A DNA stretch of 64,000 nt, taken from assembly GCF_900112245.1 (NCBI RefSeq), contig NZ_FOYX01000001.1, positions 917,856-981,855 on the forward strand, written 5' to 3'. This DNA comes from Maribacter stanieri (lineage in GTDB: Bacteria; Bacteroidota; Bacteroidia; Flavobacteriales; Flavobacteriaceae). Position numbers and translations under genes: made by a program. The notes beneath the pieces are model-generated. The model ran no database searches. It was not told where the DNA came from and saw only the letters and a program-made list of their open reading frames with translations. Shown in pieces: positions 52,291-61,429 of this stretch (position 1 is its first letter; every line of letters begins with the position of its first letter).

Positions 52291-52815
52291 ATGGAACTTA
52301 CATATACCCTATGTTCATTAGAGGATCTGCAGCTACTAAGACAAATTTCTGAAGAAACTTTCTCTATTGCCTTTGCAAAAGATAACAATCCTATTGATTT
52401 TAAAAATTATATTGAAAAAGCTTTTGCATTAGTAAGAATTAAGGAAGAATTGTTAAACCCTAATAGTGATTTCTTTTTCGCATATCATGATAATGAACTA
52501 GTAGCGTATTTTAAGGTTAATGTAGAAGAAGCTCAATCAGATGTTAAAAGAGATGATAGTTTAGAGCTTGAGCGTATTTATGTATTATCACAATTTCAAG
52601 GATTAGGTATAGGGGAGAAACTTCTCGATCACATAAAAAAATTGGCTTCTGAAAAAAACAAGAAAATGCTTTGGCTAGGAGTGTGGCAAGAGAATAAAAA
52701 AGCTGTAAAGTTCTATGAACGTCATGGATTTGAAAAATTTGATACCCATCCCTATTTTATAGGTTCAGATGAACAAACAGATTGGCTAATGCGTTTCAAT
52801 TTAAGTACCTTGTAA
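52291..52815 (+). CDS. GNAT-family N-acetyltransferase
   Basis: A 174-residue acetyl-CoA-dependent acetyltransferase. The acetyl-CoA loop is LSQFQGLGIGEKLLDHIKKLA (motif QGLGIG), followed by the WLGVWQENKKAVKFYERHGFEKF block common to GNAT proteins (quoted in part). I chose ATG 52291 since an upstream reading to 52192 passes through the terminator. Substrate unknown. It is 16 bases before the serine hydrolase gene. Confidence 0.9.
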   Translation: MELTYTLCSLEDLQLLRQISEETFSIAFAKDNNPIDFKNYIEKAFALVRIKEELLNPNSDFFFAYHDNELVAYFKVNVEEAQSDVKRDDSLELERIYVLSQFQGLGIGEKLLDHIKKLASEKNKKMLWLGVWQENKKAVKFYERHGFEKFDTHPYFIGSDEQTDWLMRFNLSTL

Positions 52816-52831
52816 TATCAAACTAACTCAT

Positions 52832-53980
52832 ATGAAATTTAATTACCTCGTTTTCTTCGCGCTTTGCGGTTTCTTAAATCTAAGTGCCCAAGAATATTAT
52901 TTTCCTAAAGCAAATGCAGATTGGGAACAAAAATCTCCTAAAACCTTTAAAATTAAAGATGCTCCGTTACAAGAGGCGGTTGCCTTTGCTGAGGCGAACG
53001 AATATTCAGGTTCTAGAGACTTGCGTATTGCAATAGTAAAAGGTTTTGAGCGCGAACCATTTCATCAAATACTAGGTCGTACTAAAAAGCGTGGTGGACC
53101 TGCTGGTATGATTATTAAAAATGGCTATATAGTTGCACAATGGGGAGATACCAAAAGAGTAGATATGACCTTTAGTGTAACCAAAAGTTTTTTAAGTACT
53201 ATGGCCGGGCTTGCCGAAGATGAGGGAAAAATAGCTGACACAAAAGATTTAGTTATCGATTATATCTGGGACGGCACTTTTGATGGTGCACATAATTCTA
53301 AGATAACTTGGGAACATTTATTACAACAAAACTCAGCTTGGTCAGGTGAACTTTGGGGAGGAAAAGACTGGGCAGATAGACCGCCAAGTGATGGTGATAT
53401 TGATGATTGGAAATTAGCACAGCCAAAAGAACCTGGTACGGTAATGGAATATAATGATGTTCGTGTAAACGTATTGGCATACTCACTTACGCATGTTTGG
53501 CGCAAACCAATGCCTTTGGTTTTGAAAGAGAAAGTTATGGATAAAATTGGTGCCTCTACAACATGGCGCTGGTTTGGATATGATAATGCTTGGACGGAAA
53601 TTGACGGACTTCAGATGAAATCGGTTACTGGTGGTGGTCATTCTGGTGCCGGTATGTTTATTAGTGCAGAAGATATGGCGCGCTTTGGGCTGTTGTTTTT
53701 AAATAATGGAAAGTGGAAGAATGAACAATTGATTTCAGAAAAATGGATTAAGAAAGCAACTACGCCCTCAACACCCAATGCTAACTACGGATATATGTGG
53801 TGGTTGAACCAAAAAGGAGATAGGCATTGGGAGGGATTATCTGAAAATATATATTACGCTGCCGGTTTTGGCGGTAATTTTATTGTGATAGATAAAGAGC
53901 ACGATTTGGTAGTGGTAACCCGTTGGCTAGAACCTAGTAAAGTAGGAGAATTTATGACAAAAGTAAATGCCGCTTTTTAA
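52832..53980 (+). CDS. Serine hydrolase, beta-lactamase/class C family
   Basis: A 382-residue exported esterase or DD-peptidase-like enzyme. Signal peptide about 1-19 (ending NLSAQ). The nucleophile motif SxxK is SVTKSFLS; the YxN motif is YNDVRVN; a late HxG-like motif lies at SVTGGGHSGAGMF. The family covers beta-lactamases, esterases and D-aminopeptidases, so substrate cannot be told. It converges with the aminotransferase gene (10 bases). Confidence 0.9.
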   Translation: MKFNYLVFFALCGFLNLSAQEYYFPKANADWEQKSPKTFKIKDAPLQEAVAFAEANEYSGSRDLRIAIVKGFEREPFHQILGRTKKRGGPAGMIIKNGYIVAQWGDTKRVDMTFSVTKSFLSTMAGLAEDEGKIADTKDLVIDYIWDGTFDGAHNSKITWEHLLQQNSAWSGELWGGKDWADRPPSDGDIDDWKLAQPKEPGTVMEYNDVRVNVLAYSLTHVWRKPMPLVLKEKVMDKIGASTTWRWFGYDNAWTEIDGLQMKSVTGGGHSGAGMFISAEDMARFGLLFLNNGKWKNEQLISEKWIKKATTPSTPNANYGYMWWLNQKGDRHWEGLSENIYYAAGFGGNFIVIDKEHDLVVVTRWLEPSKVGEFMTKVNAAF

Positions 53981-53990
53981 ATTTCAATAA

Positions 53991-55148
53991 TCATAATTTA
54001 CAGAGAATTTGAACTGCTTGTTCTAATGTTTCTTGCTTTTTTGCAAAGCAGAATCTTAGCATATGGTCATTTCTATTATTGACATTAAAAGAGGAGATCG
54101 GTATAGATGCTATGCCGTTTTCGGTGATTAATCGTTTGCCAATAATTTCATCCTGTTCCATTGAAATTGTAGAATAATCCAATAACTGGAAATAGGTGCC
54201 TTTTGATGGTCTAAATTTAAATTTAGACGATTTTATTCCTTCTAGAAAGAAATCACGCTTTTGCTTGTAAAAATTGTTCAAATCTAAATAATGCGATGGA
54301 TTTTTCAAGTACTCAGCTAATGCTCGTTGCACAGGGTGGTCTACACAGAACACCGCAAATTGATGCACCTTTCTAAACTCTTTCATTAATTCTGCCGGTG
54401 CTACGCAATAGCCAACTTTCCATCCTGTTACATGAAATGTTTTTCCGAAAGAGGCACAGATGAAACTTCTCTGTGCTAAATCATTAAACCGAGATGCGCT
54501 TTCGTGAGTTTGTTTATCAAAAATTATATGCTCGTAAACTTCGTCGCTTAATAAAAGGATGTTGGTTGGTTTTAAAATAGCTTCTAACTGCTCCATATCC
54601 CATTTAGATAAAATGGTGCCACTAGGATTGTGAGGTGTGTTTAAAATGACCATTTTGGTCTTATCCGTAATTTTTTGTTGAAACACAGACCAATCAATTT
54701 TGTAATCTGGAGCATCTAATTGAACATAAACCGGAATGCCACCATTTAAGATTATTGCCGGCTCATAACAATCGTAAGCGGGTTTTATGACAATTACTTC
54801 GTCTCCCTTATTAATAAACGCTGTAATAGCCGTAAAAATAGCTTCAGTTGCACCTACTGTAACAGTTACTTCATTCTCGGGGTCATATGTGCGATTATGA
54901 AGTATTTCTATTTTTTCTGAAATAGCTTCCCTAAGACCAAAATATCCTGGCATTGGTGCATATTGATTATGACCATTATTCAAAGCATCTGTAACCAATG
55001 ATTTTAATTTATCATCGGCTTCAAAATTCGGAAACCCCTGTGAAAGATCAATAGCATTATGCGCTCTAGCAAGATTACCTACTGTTGTGAAAATCGTTGT
55101 TTTAACATCGGGTAGTTTTGATGCCTTTATAAGTAGTCTATAATCCAT
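53991..55148 (-). CDS. PLP-dependent aminotransferase (methionine/kynurenine aminotransferase group)
   Basis: A 385-residue fold-type I aminotransferase. The start KLPDVKTTIFTTVGNLARAHNAIDLSQGFPNF (shown as KTTIFTTVGNLARAHNA and IDLSQGFPNF) is typical of YbdL/MtnE-like methionine aminotransferases. PLP-binding Lys lies in SFGKTFHVTGWKVGYC and the ring Asp/Tyr in LLLSDEVYEHI. I chose the ATG at 55148: an extension to 55181 would begin at the end of a terminator T-run, and a -7-like TACATTTA box lies at 55154-55161, 5 bases before the ATG. Confidence 0.9.
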   Translation of the reverse strand: MDYRLLIKASKLPDVKTTIFTTVGNLARAHNAIDLSQGFPNFEADDKLKSLVTDALNNGHNQYAPMPGYFGLREAISEKIEILHNRTYDPENEVTVTVGATEAIFTAITAFINKGDEVIVIKPAYDCYEPAIILNGGIPVYVQLDAPDYKIDWSVFQQKITDKTKMVILNTPHNPSGTILSKWDMEQLEAILKPTNILLLSDEVYEHIIFDKQTHESASRFNDLAQRSFICASFGKTFHVTGWKVGYCVAPAELMKEFRKVHQFAVFCVDHPVQRALAEYLKNPSHYLDLNNFYKQKRDFFLEGIKSSKFKFRPSKGTYFQLLDYSTISMEQDEIIGKRLITENGIASIPISSFNVNNRNDHMLRFCFAKKQETLEQAVQILCKL

Positions 55149-55181
55149 AGCAGTAAATGTATGAATTTTGAGAATGCTCAT

Positions 55182-55212
55182 AAAAAAAGCCCAACCGATT
55201 GGTTGGGCTTTT
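55182..55212 (-). terminator. Terminator after the DJ-1/PfpI gene
   Basis: AAAAGCCCAACC (55185-55196) pairs perfectly with GGTTGGGCTTTT (55201-55212) around GATT. On the minus strand it ends in seven T. It lies 19 bases after the gene stop. Confidence 0.9.
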
Positions 55213-55230
55213 CAATTCTATTAAAATGAA

Positions 55231-55776
55231 TTATGCGTGTTGCATTTCATGTTTTCCTTCTTTTATTTCCTCAATTAATTTGGAATTAAAAGCAGGTAAA
55301 TCATCAGGATTTCTACTTGTTACAAATCCTTCATCTACAACAACCTCTTGGTCTACCCAATTGGCTCCTGCATTCACCAAATCATCTTTAATAGAATTAA
55401 ATGATGTCATTTTTCTTCCTTCTACTACTCCTGCACTAATTAATGTCCATGGTGCATGGCAAATAGCCGCTACAGGTTTCTTTAATTTAAAGAAATCGCG
55501 TACAAAATTCAATACAGTTTCTTCTCTCCTTAGTAAATCAGGATTAATTACTCCGCCTGGTAAAACAAGTGCATTATAGTCTTCTGCCTTTACTTCACTT
55601 AATGTTTTATCCACTTTATAGCTGTTAGACCAATTTCCATCTGTCCAACCTTTTATCTCTCCTTTTTCTAAACTTACTATTTCTACATTAAAGCCTTCTT
55701 TTTCCATGGCTTCTTTTGGAGATTTTAATTCACTTTCTTCAAATCCATTTGTAGCTAAAATTGCTATCCTCTTCAT
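55231..55776 (-). CDS. DJ-1/PfpI-family protein (deglycase/protease-like)
   Basis: A 181-residue cytosolic protein. The nucleophile elbow is AICHAPW (Cys with the following His), with an acidic residue in EESEL near the start. It matches the PfpI/YhbO group, which repairs glyoxal-damaged biomolecules or acts as a stress chaperone (family knowledge). The C-terminus ends KHEMQHA. Monocistronic. Confidence 0.93.
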   Translation of the reverse strand: MKRIAILATNGFEESELKSPKEAMEKEGFNVEIVSLEKGEIKGWTDGNWSNSYKVDKTLSEVKAEDYNALVLPGGVINPDLLRREETVLNFVRDFFKLKKPVAAICHAPWTLISAGVVEGRKMTSFNSIKDDLVNAGANWVDQEVVVDEGFVTSRNPDDLPAFNSKLIEEIKEGKHEMQHA

Positions 55777-55907
55777 ATTATATAGTTTTAAACGATTATT
55801 AATTTGTTTGATACTAAGTTACAAATCAGTTAGGGCGAAAGTCGTTAAGGCTATATTAAATAAGGGTTGGCAACGGTTAAACATTTATTAAATGAACTTT
55901 ATAAATC

Positions 55908-56390
55908 TCATTTTGTGCTCATTTGCACGCTGTTTAAGTGTACAATCGTTTTAGTAATACATTCTTCAAGATTTTTCTTCACTTCGGTTTCCCAAAATCT
56001 AAACACGGTGTATCCGAGCTTATTCAATTCTAAATTCACTTCTTTATCGCGTTGTATGTTGCGTTCAATTTTTGCAATCCAAAACTCTCTATTGGTTTTA
56101 ACTTTGGGTTTTCGTTCTTCCCAATTTTTACCATGCCAATATTCCCCATCAATAAATATGACAGTTTTGTATTTAGGTAGGGCAATGTCTGGTTTGCCTA
56201 TTAATTTTTTATAATCTATACGGTAACGATATCCTTCTGCATATAGCGCTTTTCTAAAAGCAAGTTCTGGTTTGGTGTTCTTGCCCTTTATCTTACTCAT
56301 TATTTTTGAGCGTTGTGGAGTGGTATAGAAACCAGATTCCTCATTGAATCTAGGAACAATAATTCGTTCTTTTGAATAGTCTTCTGGCAT
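55908..56390 (-). CDS. vsr: Very short patch repair (Vsr-like) endonuclease
   Basis: A 160-residue endonuclease of the Vsr family, which nicks beside T:G mismatches made by deamination of 5-methylcytosine. The N-terminal zinc-region motif reads RSKIMSKIKGKNTKPEL, then the catalytic Asp in GKPDIALPKYKTVIFIDGEYWHG (quoted GKPDIALPKYK, FIDGEYWHG) and the GYTVFRFWE end. The zinc-site HGC of E. coli Vsr is DGEYWHG here, a variant common in Bacteroidota. No C5-methyltransferase or other restriction gene lies beside it. It begins 10 bases from the sdhB terminator. Confidence 0.88.
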   Translation of the reverse strand: MPEDYSKERIIVPRFNEESGFYTTPQRSKIMSKIKGKNTKPELAFRKALYAEGYRYRIDYKKLIGKPDIALPKYKTVIFIDGEYWHGKNWEERKPKVKTNREFWIAKIERNIQRDKEVNLELNKLGYTVFRFWETEVKKNLEECITKTIVHLNSVQMSTK

Positions 56391-56401
56391 ATTATAAAAA
56401 T

Positions 56402-56433
56402 AAAAAATCCCGAACCTTTACGGTCGGGATTTT
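56402..56433 (-). terminator. Terminator of the sdhCAB operon
   Basis: AAAATCCCGA (56404-56413) pairs perfectly with TCGGGATTTT (56424-56433); an inner CC/GG pair extends it. On the minus strand it ends in T. It lies 21 bases after the sdhB stop. Confidence 0.88.
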
Positions 56434-56454
56434 AAAAACTTTATGATAGTAAGC

Positions 56455-57201
56455 TTAACCTTTAACGTTAGCGCTTAAAAATTCTCGGTTCATTCTTGCT
56501 ATGTTTTCTAAAGAAATTCCTTTCGGACATTCCACTTCGCAAGCACCAGTATTGGTACAGTTTCCAAAACCTTCCAAATCCATTTGTGCAACCATGTTTT
56601 GAACACGATCAACAGCCTCTATACGACCTTGTGGTAATAAAGCATATTGAGATACTTTTGCACCTACAAATAACATAGCGGATGCATTTTTACAACTTGC
56701 AACACAAGCTCCACAACCAATACAAGTTGCAGCATCCATAGCCTCATCAGCAGCATACTTAGAAATAGGAATAGAATTGGCATCTTGAGTATTACCGGAA
56801 GTGTTTACAGATATATACCCACCAGCATGTTGAATACGGTCAAAAGAACTTCTATCAACAACTAAATCTTTTATTACAGGAAATGCCTTAGCTCTAAATG
56901 GTTCAATAGTAATTGTGTCACCATCTTTGAACATACGCATGTGCAATTGACATGTTGTTACACCTCTATCCGGTCCGTGTGCCTCACCATTTATGAACAT
57001 TGAACACATACCGCAGATACCTTCTCTACAATCGTGGTCAAAAGCTACTGGTTCTTCACCCTTGTTAATTAGTTGTTCGTTAAGAACATCCATCATTTCT
57101 AAGAACGACATATGTTCAGAAATCTCTGTCACTTTATAATCGACCATTTTACCCTTAGCTTGGGCATTTGATTGTCTCCAAATTTTTAATGTCAGATTCA
57201 T
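56455..57201 (-). CDS. sdhB: Succinate dehydrogenase/fumarate reductase iron-sulfur subunit
   Basis: A 248-residue subunit carrying electrons between flavin and heme/quinone. The 2Fe-2S ligands lie in [15 protein letters not shown] and downstream TCQLHM; the second cluster motif is [11 protein letters not shown]; the third [15 protein letters not shown]. Length normal. It is the last gene of sdhCAB. Confidence 0.96.
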   Translation of the reverse strand: MNLTLKIWRQSNAQAKGKMVDYKVTEISEHMSFLEMMDVLNEQLINKGEEPVAFDHDCREGICGMCSMFINGEAHGPDRGVTTCQLHMRMFKDGDTITIEPFRAKAFPVIKDLVVDRSSFDRIQHAGGYISVNTSGNTQDANSIPISKYAADEAMDAATCIGCGACVASCKNASAMLFVGAKVSQYALLPQGRIEAVDRVQNMVAQMDLEGFGNCTNTGACEVECPKGISLENIARMNREFLSANVKG

Positions 57202-57266
57202 ATTTTAAGTATTGAGTAGTGAGTATTATGTAATGAAGTAAATCATTTGTAATAGCTCAATACTAT

Positions 57267-59282
57267 TTATTTATAACTTCTTTGTTTTAATTCGATTTCG
57301 TTGAACTCTAATTGTTCTTTGTGTAAAACGGCATCTCCAGGTTCTCCTTTATATTCCCATGCAGAAACGAATGCGAAATCAACATCATTACGTTTAGCTT
57401 CACCTTCTTGCTCGCCACCTAATTCTACAGATTCTTCTCTAAAGTGACCTCCACAAGATTCTTCTCTTGCCAAAGCATCTTTAGCGAATAATTCTCCTAA
57501 TTCTAAGAAATCTGCTACACGACCAGCTTTCTCTAACTCGGCATTAAGTTCAGTTGCAGTACCAGGTACACTTACATTTTTGTAGAAATCTTCACGTAAA
57601 GCTTTGATTTCAGACATAGCTTCTTTTAAGCCTTTAGCGTTACGAGACATTCCACATTTCTCCCACATAATATTACCTAATTTTTTATGGTAATAATCTA
57701 CGGAATGAGAACCTTTGTTATTCACAAAGAAATTAATTTTATCAGTTACTTCCTTTTCAGCAGCATCAAATTCTGGAGTATCGGTTGCTATCTTACCTGT
57801 ACGAATTTCGTGAGATAGGTAATCGCCAATTGTGTATGGCAATACAAAGTAACCATCAGCCAAACCTTGCATTAAGGCAGAAGCTCCAAGTCTGTTTGCA
57901 CCGTGATCAGAGAAGTTTGCTTCACCTATACAGTAAAGACCTTCTACAGTAGTCATTAAGTTATAATCTACCCAAACACCACCCATAGTATAATGTACCG
58001 CTGGGTAAATCATCATTGGAGTTTTGTATGGATCTTGATCAACGATTTTCTCATACATTTGAAACAGGTTACCGTACTTCGCTTTTACGATAGCGGCACC
58101 TAATTCATATATCTTATCTGCAGAAGCGTTGGTTATATTATGAATTTTAGCTTGTTCAATTCCGTAACGTTCTATTGCAGAAGCAAAATCCAAATAAACA
58201 GCCTCACCAGTTGCGTTAACACCATAACCAGCATCGCAACGTTCTTTTGCAGCTCTCGAAGCAACATCACGTGGAACCAAGTTACCAAATGCAGGGTATC
58301 TTCTTTCTAAGTAATAATCTCTTTCATCTTCAGACAAATCGGTTGGCTTTTTCTTGCCTTCGCGTATTGCCATCACATCTTCCATATTCTTAGGAACCCA
58401 AATACGACCATCGTTACGTAAAGATTCAGACATTAACGTTAGTTTAGACTGATAATCTCCAGAACGAGGAATACAAGTAGGGTGAATTTGTGTATAACAA
58501 GGGTTTGCAAAAAATGCTCCCTTTTTGTGTATTTTCCAAGCTGCAGTAGCATTAGACCCCATTGCATTGGTCGAAAGGAAATAAACGTTTCCGTATCCAC
58601 CAGAAGCAATAACAACAGCATGTGCGGAGTGGCGTTCTATTTCACCGGTAACCAAGTTACGAGCTATAATACCACGAGCCTTGCCATTTACTTTTACAAC
58701 ATCTAACATTTCATGACGGTTGAACGGGGTAATTTTACCACGTGCAATTTGTCTGTTCATTGCTGAATAAGCTCCAAGCAATAATTGTTGTCCGGTTTGT
58801 CCTTTTGCATAGAAAGTACGAGAAACTAATACACCACCAAATGAACGGTTGTCTAATAGTCCGCCATAATCACGTGCAAATGGTACACCTTGAGCAACAC
58901 ATTGGTCAATGATGTTTGCAGATACTTCGGCTAATCTATATACGTTTGCTTCTCTTGAACGGTAATCACCACCTTTTACGGTATCATAAAATAACCGGTA
59001 CGTAGAATCACCATCTCCTTGATAATTTTTTGCAGCGTTAATACCACCTTGTGCAGCAATAGAGTGTGCTCTTCTTGGAGAATCTTGGTAGCAAAATGTT
59101 TTTACATTATAGCCTAATTCTGCTAAAGTTGCAGCAGCAGAACCACCTGCTAATCCAGTACCAACAACTATAACATCTATATTACGTTTGTTGGCAGGGT
59201 TAACCAAATCAATATGGTTCTTATAATCGGTCCACTTCGTTTTCAACGGACCTTTAGGTACTTTTGAGTCTAATACAGACAT
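57267..59282 (-). CDS. sdhA: Succinate dehydrogenase flavoprotein subunit
   Basis: A 671-residue FAD-linked subunit oxidising succinate to fumarate. The dinucleotide fold [20 protein letters not shown], the histidyl-FAD site [13 protein letters not shown] and the catalytic Arg region are present. The type-B subgroup (longer, as in Bacteroides and epsilon-proteobacteria) fits its length. It lies between sdhC and sdhB with gaps of 12 and 65 bases. Confidence 0.97.
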   Translation of the reverse strand: MSVLDSKVPKGPLKTKWTDYKNHIDLVNPANKRNIDVIVVGTGLAGGSAAATLAELGYNVKTFCYQDSPRRAHSIAAQGGINAAKNYQGDGDSTYRLFYDTVKGGDYRSREANVYRLAEVSANIIDQCVAQGVPFARDYGGLLDNRSFGGVLVSRTFYAKGQTGQQLLLGAYSAMNRQIARGKITPFNRHEMLDVVKVNGKARGIIARNLVTGEIERHSAHAVVIASGGYGNVYFLSTNAMGSNATAAWKIHKKGAFFANPCYTQIHPTCIPRSGDYQSKLTLMSESLRNDGRIWVPKNMEDVMAIREGKKKPTDLSEDERDYYLERRYPAFGNLVPRDVASRAAKERCDAGYGVNATGEAVYLDFASAIERYGIEQAKIHNITNASADKIYELGAAIVKAKYGNLFQMYEKIVDQDPYKTPMMIYPAVHYTMGGVWVDYNLMTTVEGLYCIGEANFSDHGANRLGASALMQGLADGYFVLPYTIGDYLSHEIRTGKIATDTPEFDAAEKEVTDKINFFVNNKGSHSVDYYHKKLGNIMWEKCGMSRNAKGLKEAMSEIKALREDFYKNVSVPGTATELNAELEKAGRVADFLELGELFAKDALAREESCGGHFREESVELGGEQEGEAKRNDVDFAFVSAWEYKGEPGDAVLHKEQLEFNEIELKQRSYK

Positions 59283-59294
59283 AAGTAATAGGTG

Positions 59295-59975
59295 TTAATG
59301 ATGATTAAAATGATGAAAAAGGGCGATTACTATGAATCCCAAAGGAATTGCAATAGCATACACTTTACCAAACAATTGTAATTTTTCTTTTCTCATACTA
59401 GATGCACCGGCAGACTGAAATGCAGAACTAAAACCGTGCATAAGGTGTAGTGATAAGAAAATAAAGGCGATTACATAAGCGCCAACGCGAAGTGGGTTTT
59501 CAAACTTATGGGCTAGTTCTTCAAAATATCTGAAGCCTTCACCATTAGGCAATAAACCCGTCATGTCGCCTTGAATATACTTCGTGTTAATTTCTGGAAT
59601 CCAAAAATCAATAAAGTGAAGTACCAAGAAAGCCAAAATGGTTAAACCGCTGTAAATCATATTACGGCTCATCCAAGATGAATTTGCTGCACCATTGTTT
59701 TTAGCATATTTTTTTACCCTAGCACCTCTGTTTCTTGCTTCTAAAATGAAACCCATTACAAAGTGATAGATTACACCGAAAATTAAGACAGGTTGCAAGA
59801 CATATTGTACGGCCCAAAAAGTACCCATAAAATGCGAAGCTTCATTGAACGCATCTGGACTGAAAACCGATAACATGTTAATTGCAAAATGCTGAAGTAG
59901 AAAAAACATTAAAAAGAAAGCAGAAAGCGCCATTGCGTACTTTCTACCAATCGAAGATTTAAAAAATCCGCTCAT
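59295..59975 (-). CDS. sdhC: Succinate dehydrogenase cytochrome b subunit (type B)
   Basis: A 226-residue membrane anchor with five helices and His residues for two hemes (LQHFAINML, YHFVMGFI, LHFIDFW, LHLMHGF). Single anchor subunit, as in diheme SQR of Bacteroidota, oxidising menaquinol or reducing menaquinone. First gene of sdhCAB with a good promoter 20 bases upstream. Confidence 0.95.
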   Translation of the reverse strand: MSGFFKSSIGRKYAMALSAFFLMFFLLQHFAINMLSVFSPDAFNEASHFMGTFWAVQYVLQPVLIFGVIYHFVMGFILEARNRGARVKKYAKNNGAANSSWMSRNMIYSGLTILAFLVLHFIDFWIPEINTKYIQGDMTGLLPNGEGFRYFEELAHKFENPLRVGAYVIAFIFLSLHLMHGFSSAFQSAGASSMRKEKLQLFGKVYAIAIPLGFIVIALFHHFNHH

Positions 59976-59994
59976 TAGTTGTTAATTTTATATG

Positions 59995-60025
59995 CGAATT
60001 TACATCACAAGCAAGTTATTAACAA
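59995..60025 (-). promoter_or_regulatory. Promoter of sdhCAB
   Basis: On the minus strand, TTG (60025-60023) and TAAATTCG (60002-59995) are 20 bases apart. The -7 box has one mismatch (C for T) to TAnnTTTG. The ATG lies 20 bases after the box. Confidence 0.6.
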
Positions 60026-60055
60026 GAATTAATGGGTTTTAGTATGTCTATTTAG

Positions 60056-60073
60056 ATTGATTTTAAAATCAAT
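60056..60073. repeat. 18-base perfect palindrome between sdhC and the STAS-like gene
   Basis: ATTGATTTTAAAATCAAT reads the same on both strands and lies upstream of the sdh promoter and downstream of the STAS-like gene stop. Either a weak terminator of the latter or an operator of sdh. Not otherwise explained. Confidence 0.5.
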
Positions 60074-60141
60074 TTTCAAGATGTTTAAGATTTATCTTGA
60101 ATTAAGGCTTCGGAATTGTGAATCTTTCAACAAAACTCAGA

Positions 60142-60576
60142 CTAAGAAGGAACCGAGTCTGCCGGATTTTTAGAAATTTTTAATGCCCAGTCAACAGCTT
60201 TGTCCAAATCTGTAAATTCTTTAATTCTTTTTGGAAAAATTAAACGCTTTAACATCAAGCTTACTATGTTACCACTTAAAGGACCTACTGAAGCAATATG
60301 CTGCATGTCAAAACGGTTTTTATGAAACTTGAACCAATCAAATGGAGCTACATTATATCTATTGATTCTATTGGCAATATATATTAATGGAATTGTATTA
60401 TCGTAAATTTCTTGAGCTGCGTAGACAGCTTTTTTGGCATTATCCCATTTGAAACGAACTCCTTCATGCATTTCAGATATTACAATACCTCCTTTGAAAA
60501 AGTAGAACACACCAAATTCAAACTCCCTAATCTCCTTGATTTGATTAAATAATTCGAGTTCTCGAATTCGTTTCAT
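60142..60576 (-). CDS. STAS/SpoIIAA-like small protein
   Basis: A 144-residue cytosolic protein of a Bacteroidota family with an STAS-like alpha-beta fold. Visible pattern: FYFFKGGIVISEMHEGV (beta strand), DNAKKAVYAAQEIYD (helix), PLIYIANRINRYNVAP (strand and loop) and RIKEFTDLDKAVDWAL (helix near the end). Such proteins are often single-gene units of unknown function. A perfect -7 box TATTTTTG (minus strand, 60597-60604) lies 20 bases before its ATG. Confidence 0.6.
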   Translation of the reverse strand: MKRIRELELFNQIKEIREFEFGVFYFFKGGIVISEMHEGVRFKWDNAKKAVYAAQEIYDNTIPLIYIANRINRYNVAPFDWFKFHKNRFDMQHIASVGPLSGNIVSLMLKRLIFPKRIKEFTDLDKAVDWALKISKNPADSVPS

Positions 60577-60596
60577 GCCTGTATCTTAACGGGAGG

Positions 60597-60604
60597 CAAA
60601 AATA
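60597..60604 (-). promoter_or_regulatory. -7 box of the STAS-like gene
   Basis: On the minus strand this reads TATTTTTG, matching TAnnTTTG exactly. No TTG at the -33 distance. The leader would be about 14 bases. Confidence 0.45.
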
Positions 60605-60685
60605 CTGATTATTACCTTAATAGCTTATAAAAACATCGATAAACGGTATGCTTATTAGCTAGAATCAGTTTTTTAAAAAGTAAAA

Positions 60686-61075
60686 TTACTTTTCCATATC
60701 CTTTAGCTGTATTTCTAAGGCCTTTGTAGATAATTGTACTTCTATTAATGATAGTACTAAAGAGATCATTAACGCAAATAGGCTAATGCTAAATATTAAA
60801 CTAGCCCAAAAAATTAAATCTGCATAAATAAGTGCCATAGTTATAACAGCCAATAGAAAACTAACAATCGCTGTAGCTTGCATGTTTTTTATGATTGTAA
60901 GGCGCTTGCGCAATTTTTGAACTTGTAGACCAACTGAAGGTGATGCAGTTTCCTGGTATTTTTGATGCAATTGACGTATTAATGCTGCAATGGCTAAATA
61001 ACGCGCATTATAGGCTAGCATAGTCAATGAAATAGCTGGAAAAAGTAGTGCCGGTATTCCTAATGTTAATTCCAT
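60686..61075 (-). CDS. DUF2721 family membrane protein
   Basis: A 129-residue protein with three hydrophobic segments (about 5-22, 60-80, 88-112). The start with PALLFPAISLTMLAYNARY matches DUF2721. Function unknown. It is 12 bases after the cupin gene and last of the sortilin-like/cupin/DUF2721 operon. Confidence 0.85.
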   Translation of the reverse strand: MELTLGIPALLFPAISLTMLAYNARYLAIAALIRQLHQKYQETASPSVGLQVQKLRKRLTIIKNMQATAIVSFLLAVITMALIYADLIFWASLIFSISLFALMISLVLSLIEVQLSTKALEIQLKDMEK

Positions 61076-61087
61076 AATTATTTCTTC

Positions 61088-61426
61088 TTAATCTGTGGCT
61101 ATGCCAAAATAGGTCCATGTAGCGTCTATTGAAAAAGGATTGCTCTGTCCGTGAATCTCACCTGGTTCTATGGTTATACAATTACCAGGACCAACTTCAT
61201 AATCTTTTCCTGAGATTGTAAAAATCGCTTTTCCCGTTTGAATATGAAATACCTCGTACATCGTATCATGTTTGTGTAATTCTACTTGTTGACCAGGTTT
61301 AAAAACGGCGGTACCGTACATCATTAATTGTGGTATTTCTCCACGATTTATCAAAGTTCTCTTTTTGATCTCTGGGTTATGGCTAACTCCTAAATCGGGT
61401 AGTGCATTCCAATCGACTATCTTCAT
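61088..61426 (-). CDS. Cupin-domain protein
   Basis: A 112-residue single-domain cupin. The metal-binding motif 1 is QVELHKHDTMYEVFHIQTG (His, His, Glu) and motif 2 is ITIEPGEIHGQSNP (His). The metal ligands are all present. Function unknown; it may be a small-molecule-binding protein or an isomerase. It follows the sortilin-like gene by 3 bases. Confidence 0.9.
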   Translation of the reverse strand: MKIVDWNALPDLGVSHNPEIKKRTLINRGEIPQLMMYGTAVFKPGQQVELHKHDTMYEVFHIQTGKAIFTISGKDYEVGPGNCITIEPGEIHGQSNPFSIDATWTYFGIATD

Positions 61427-61429
61427 AGA

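Noticed and set aside
55867..56214. 115-residue plus-strand ORF over vsr
   Set aside because: Fully antisense to the Vsr-like gene, which has clear motifs.
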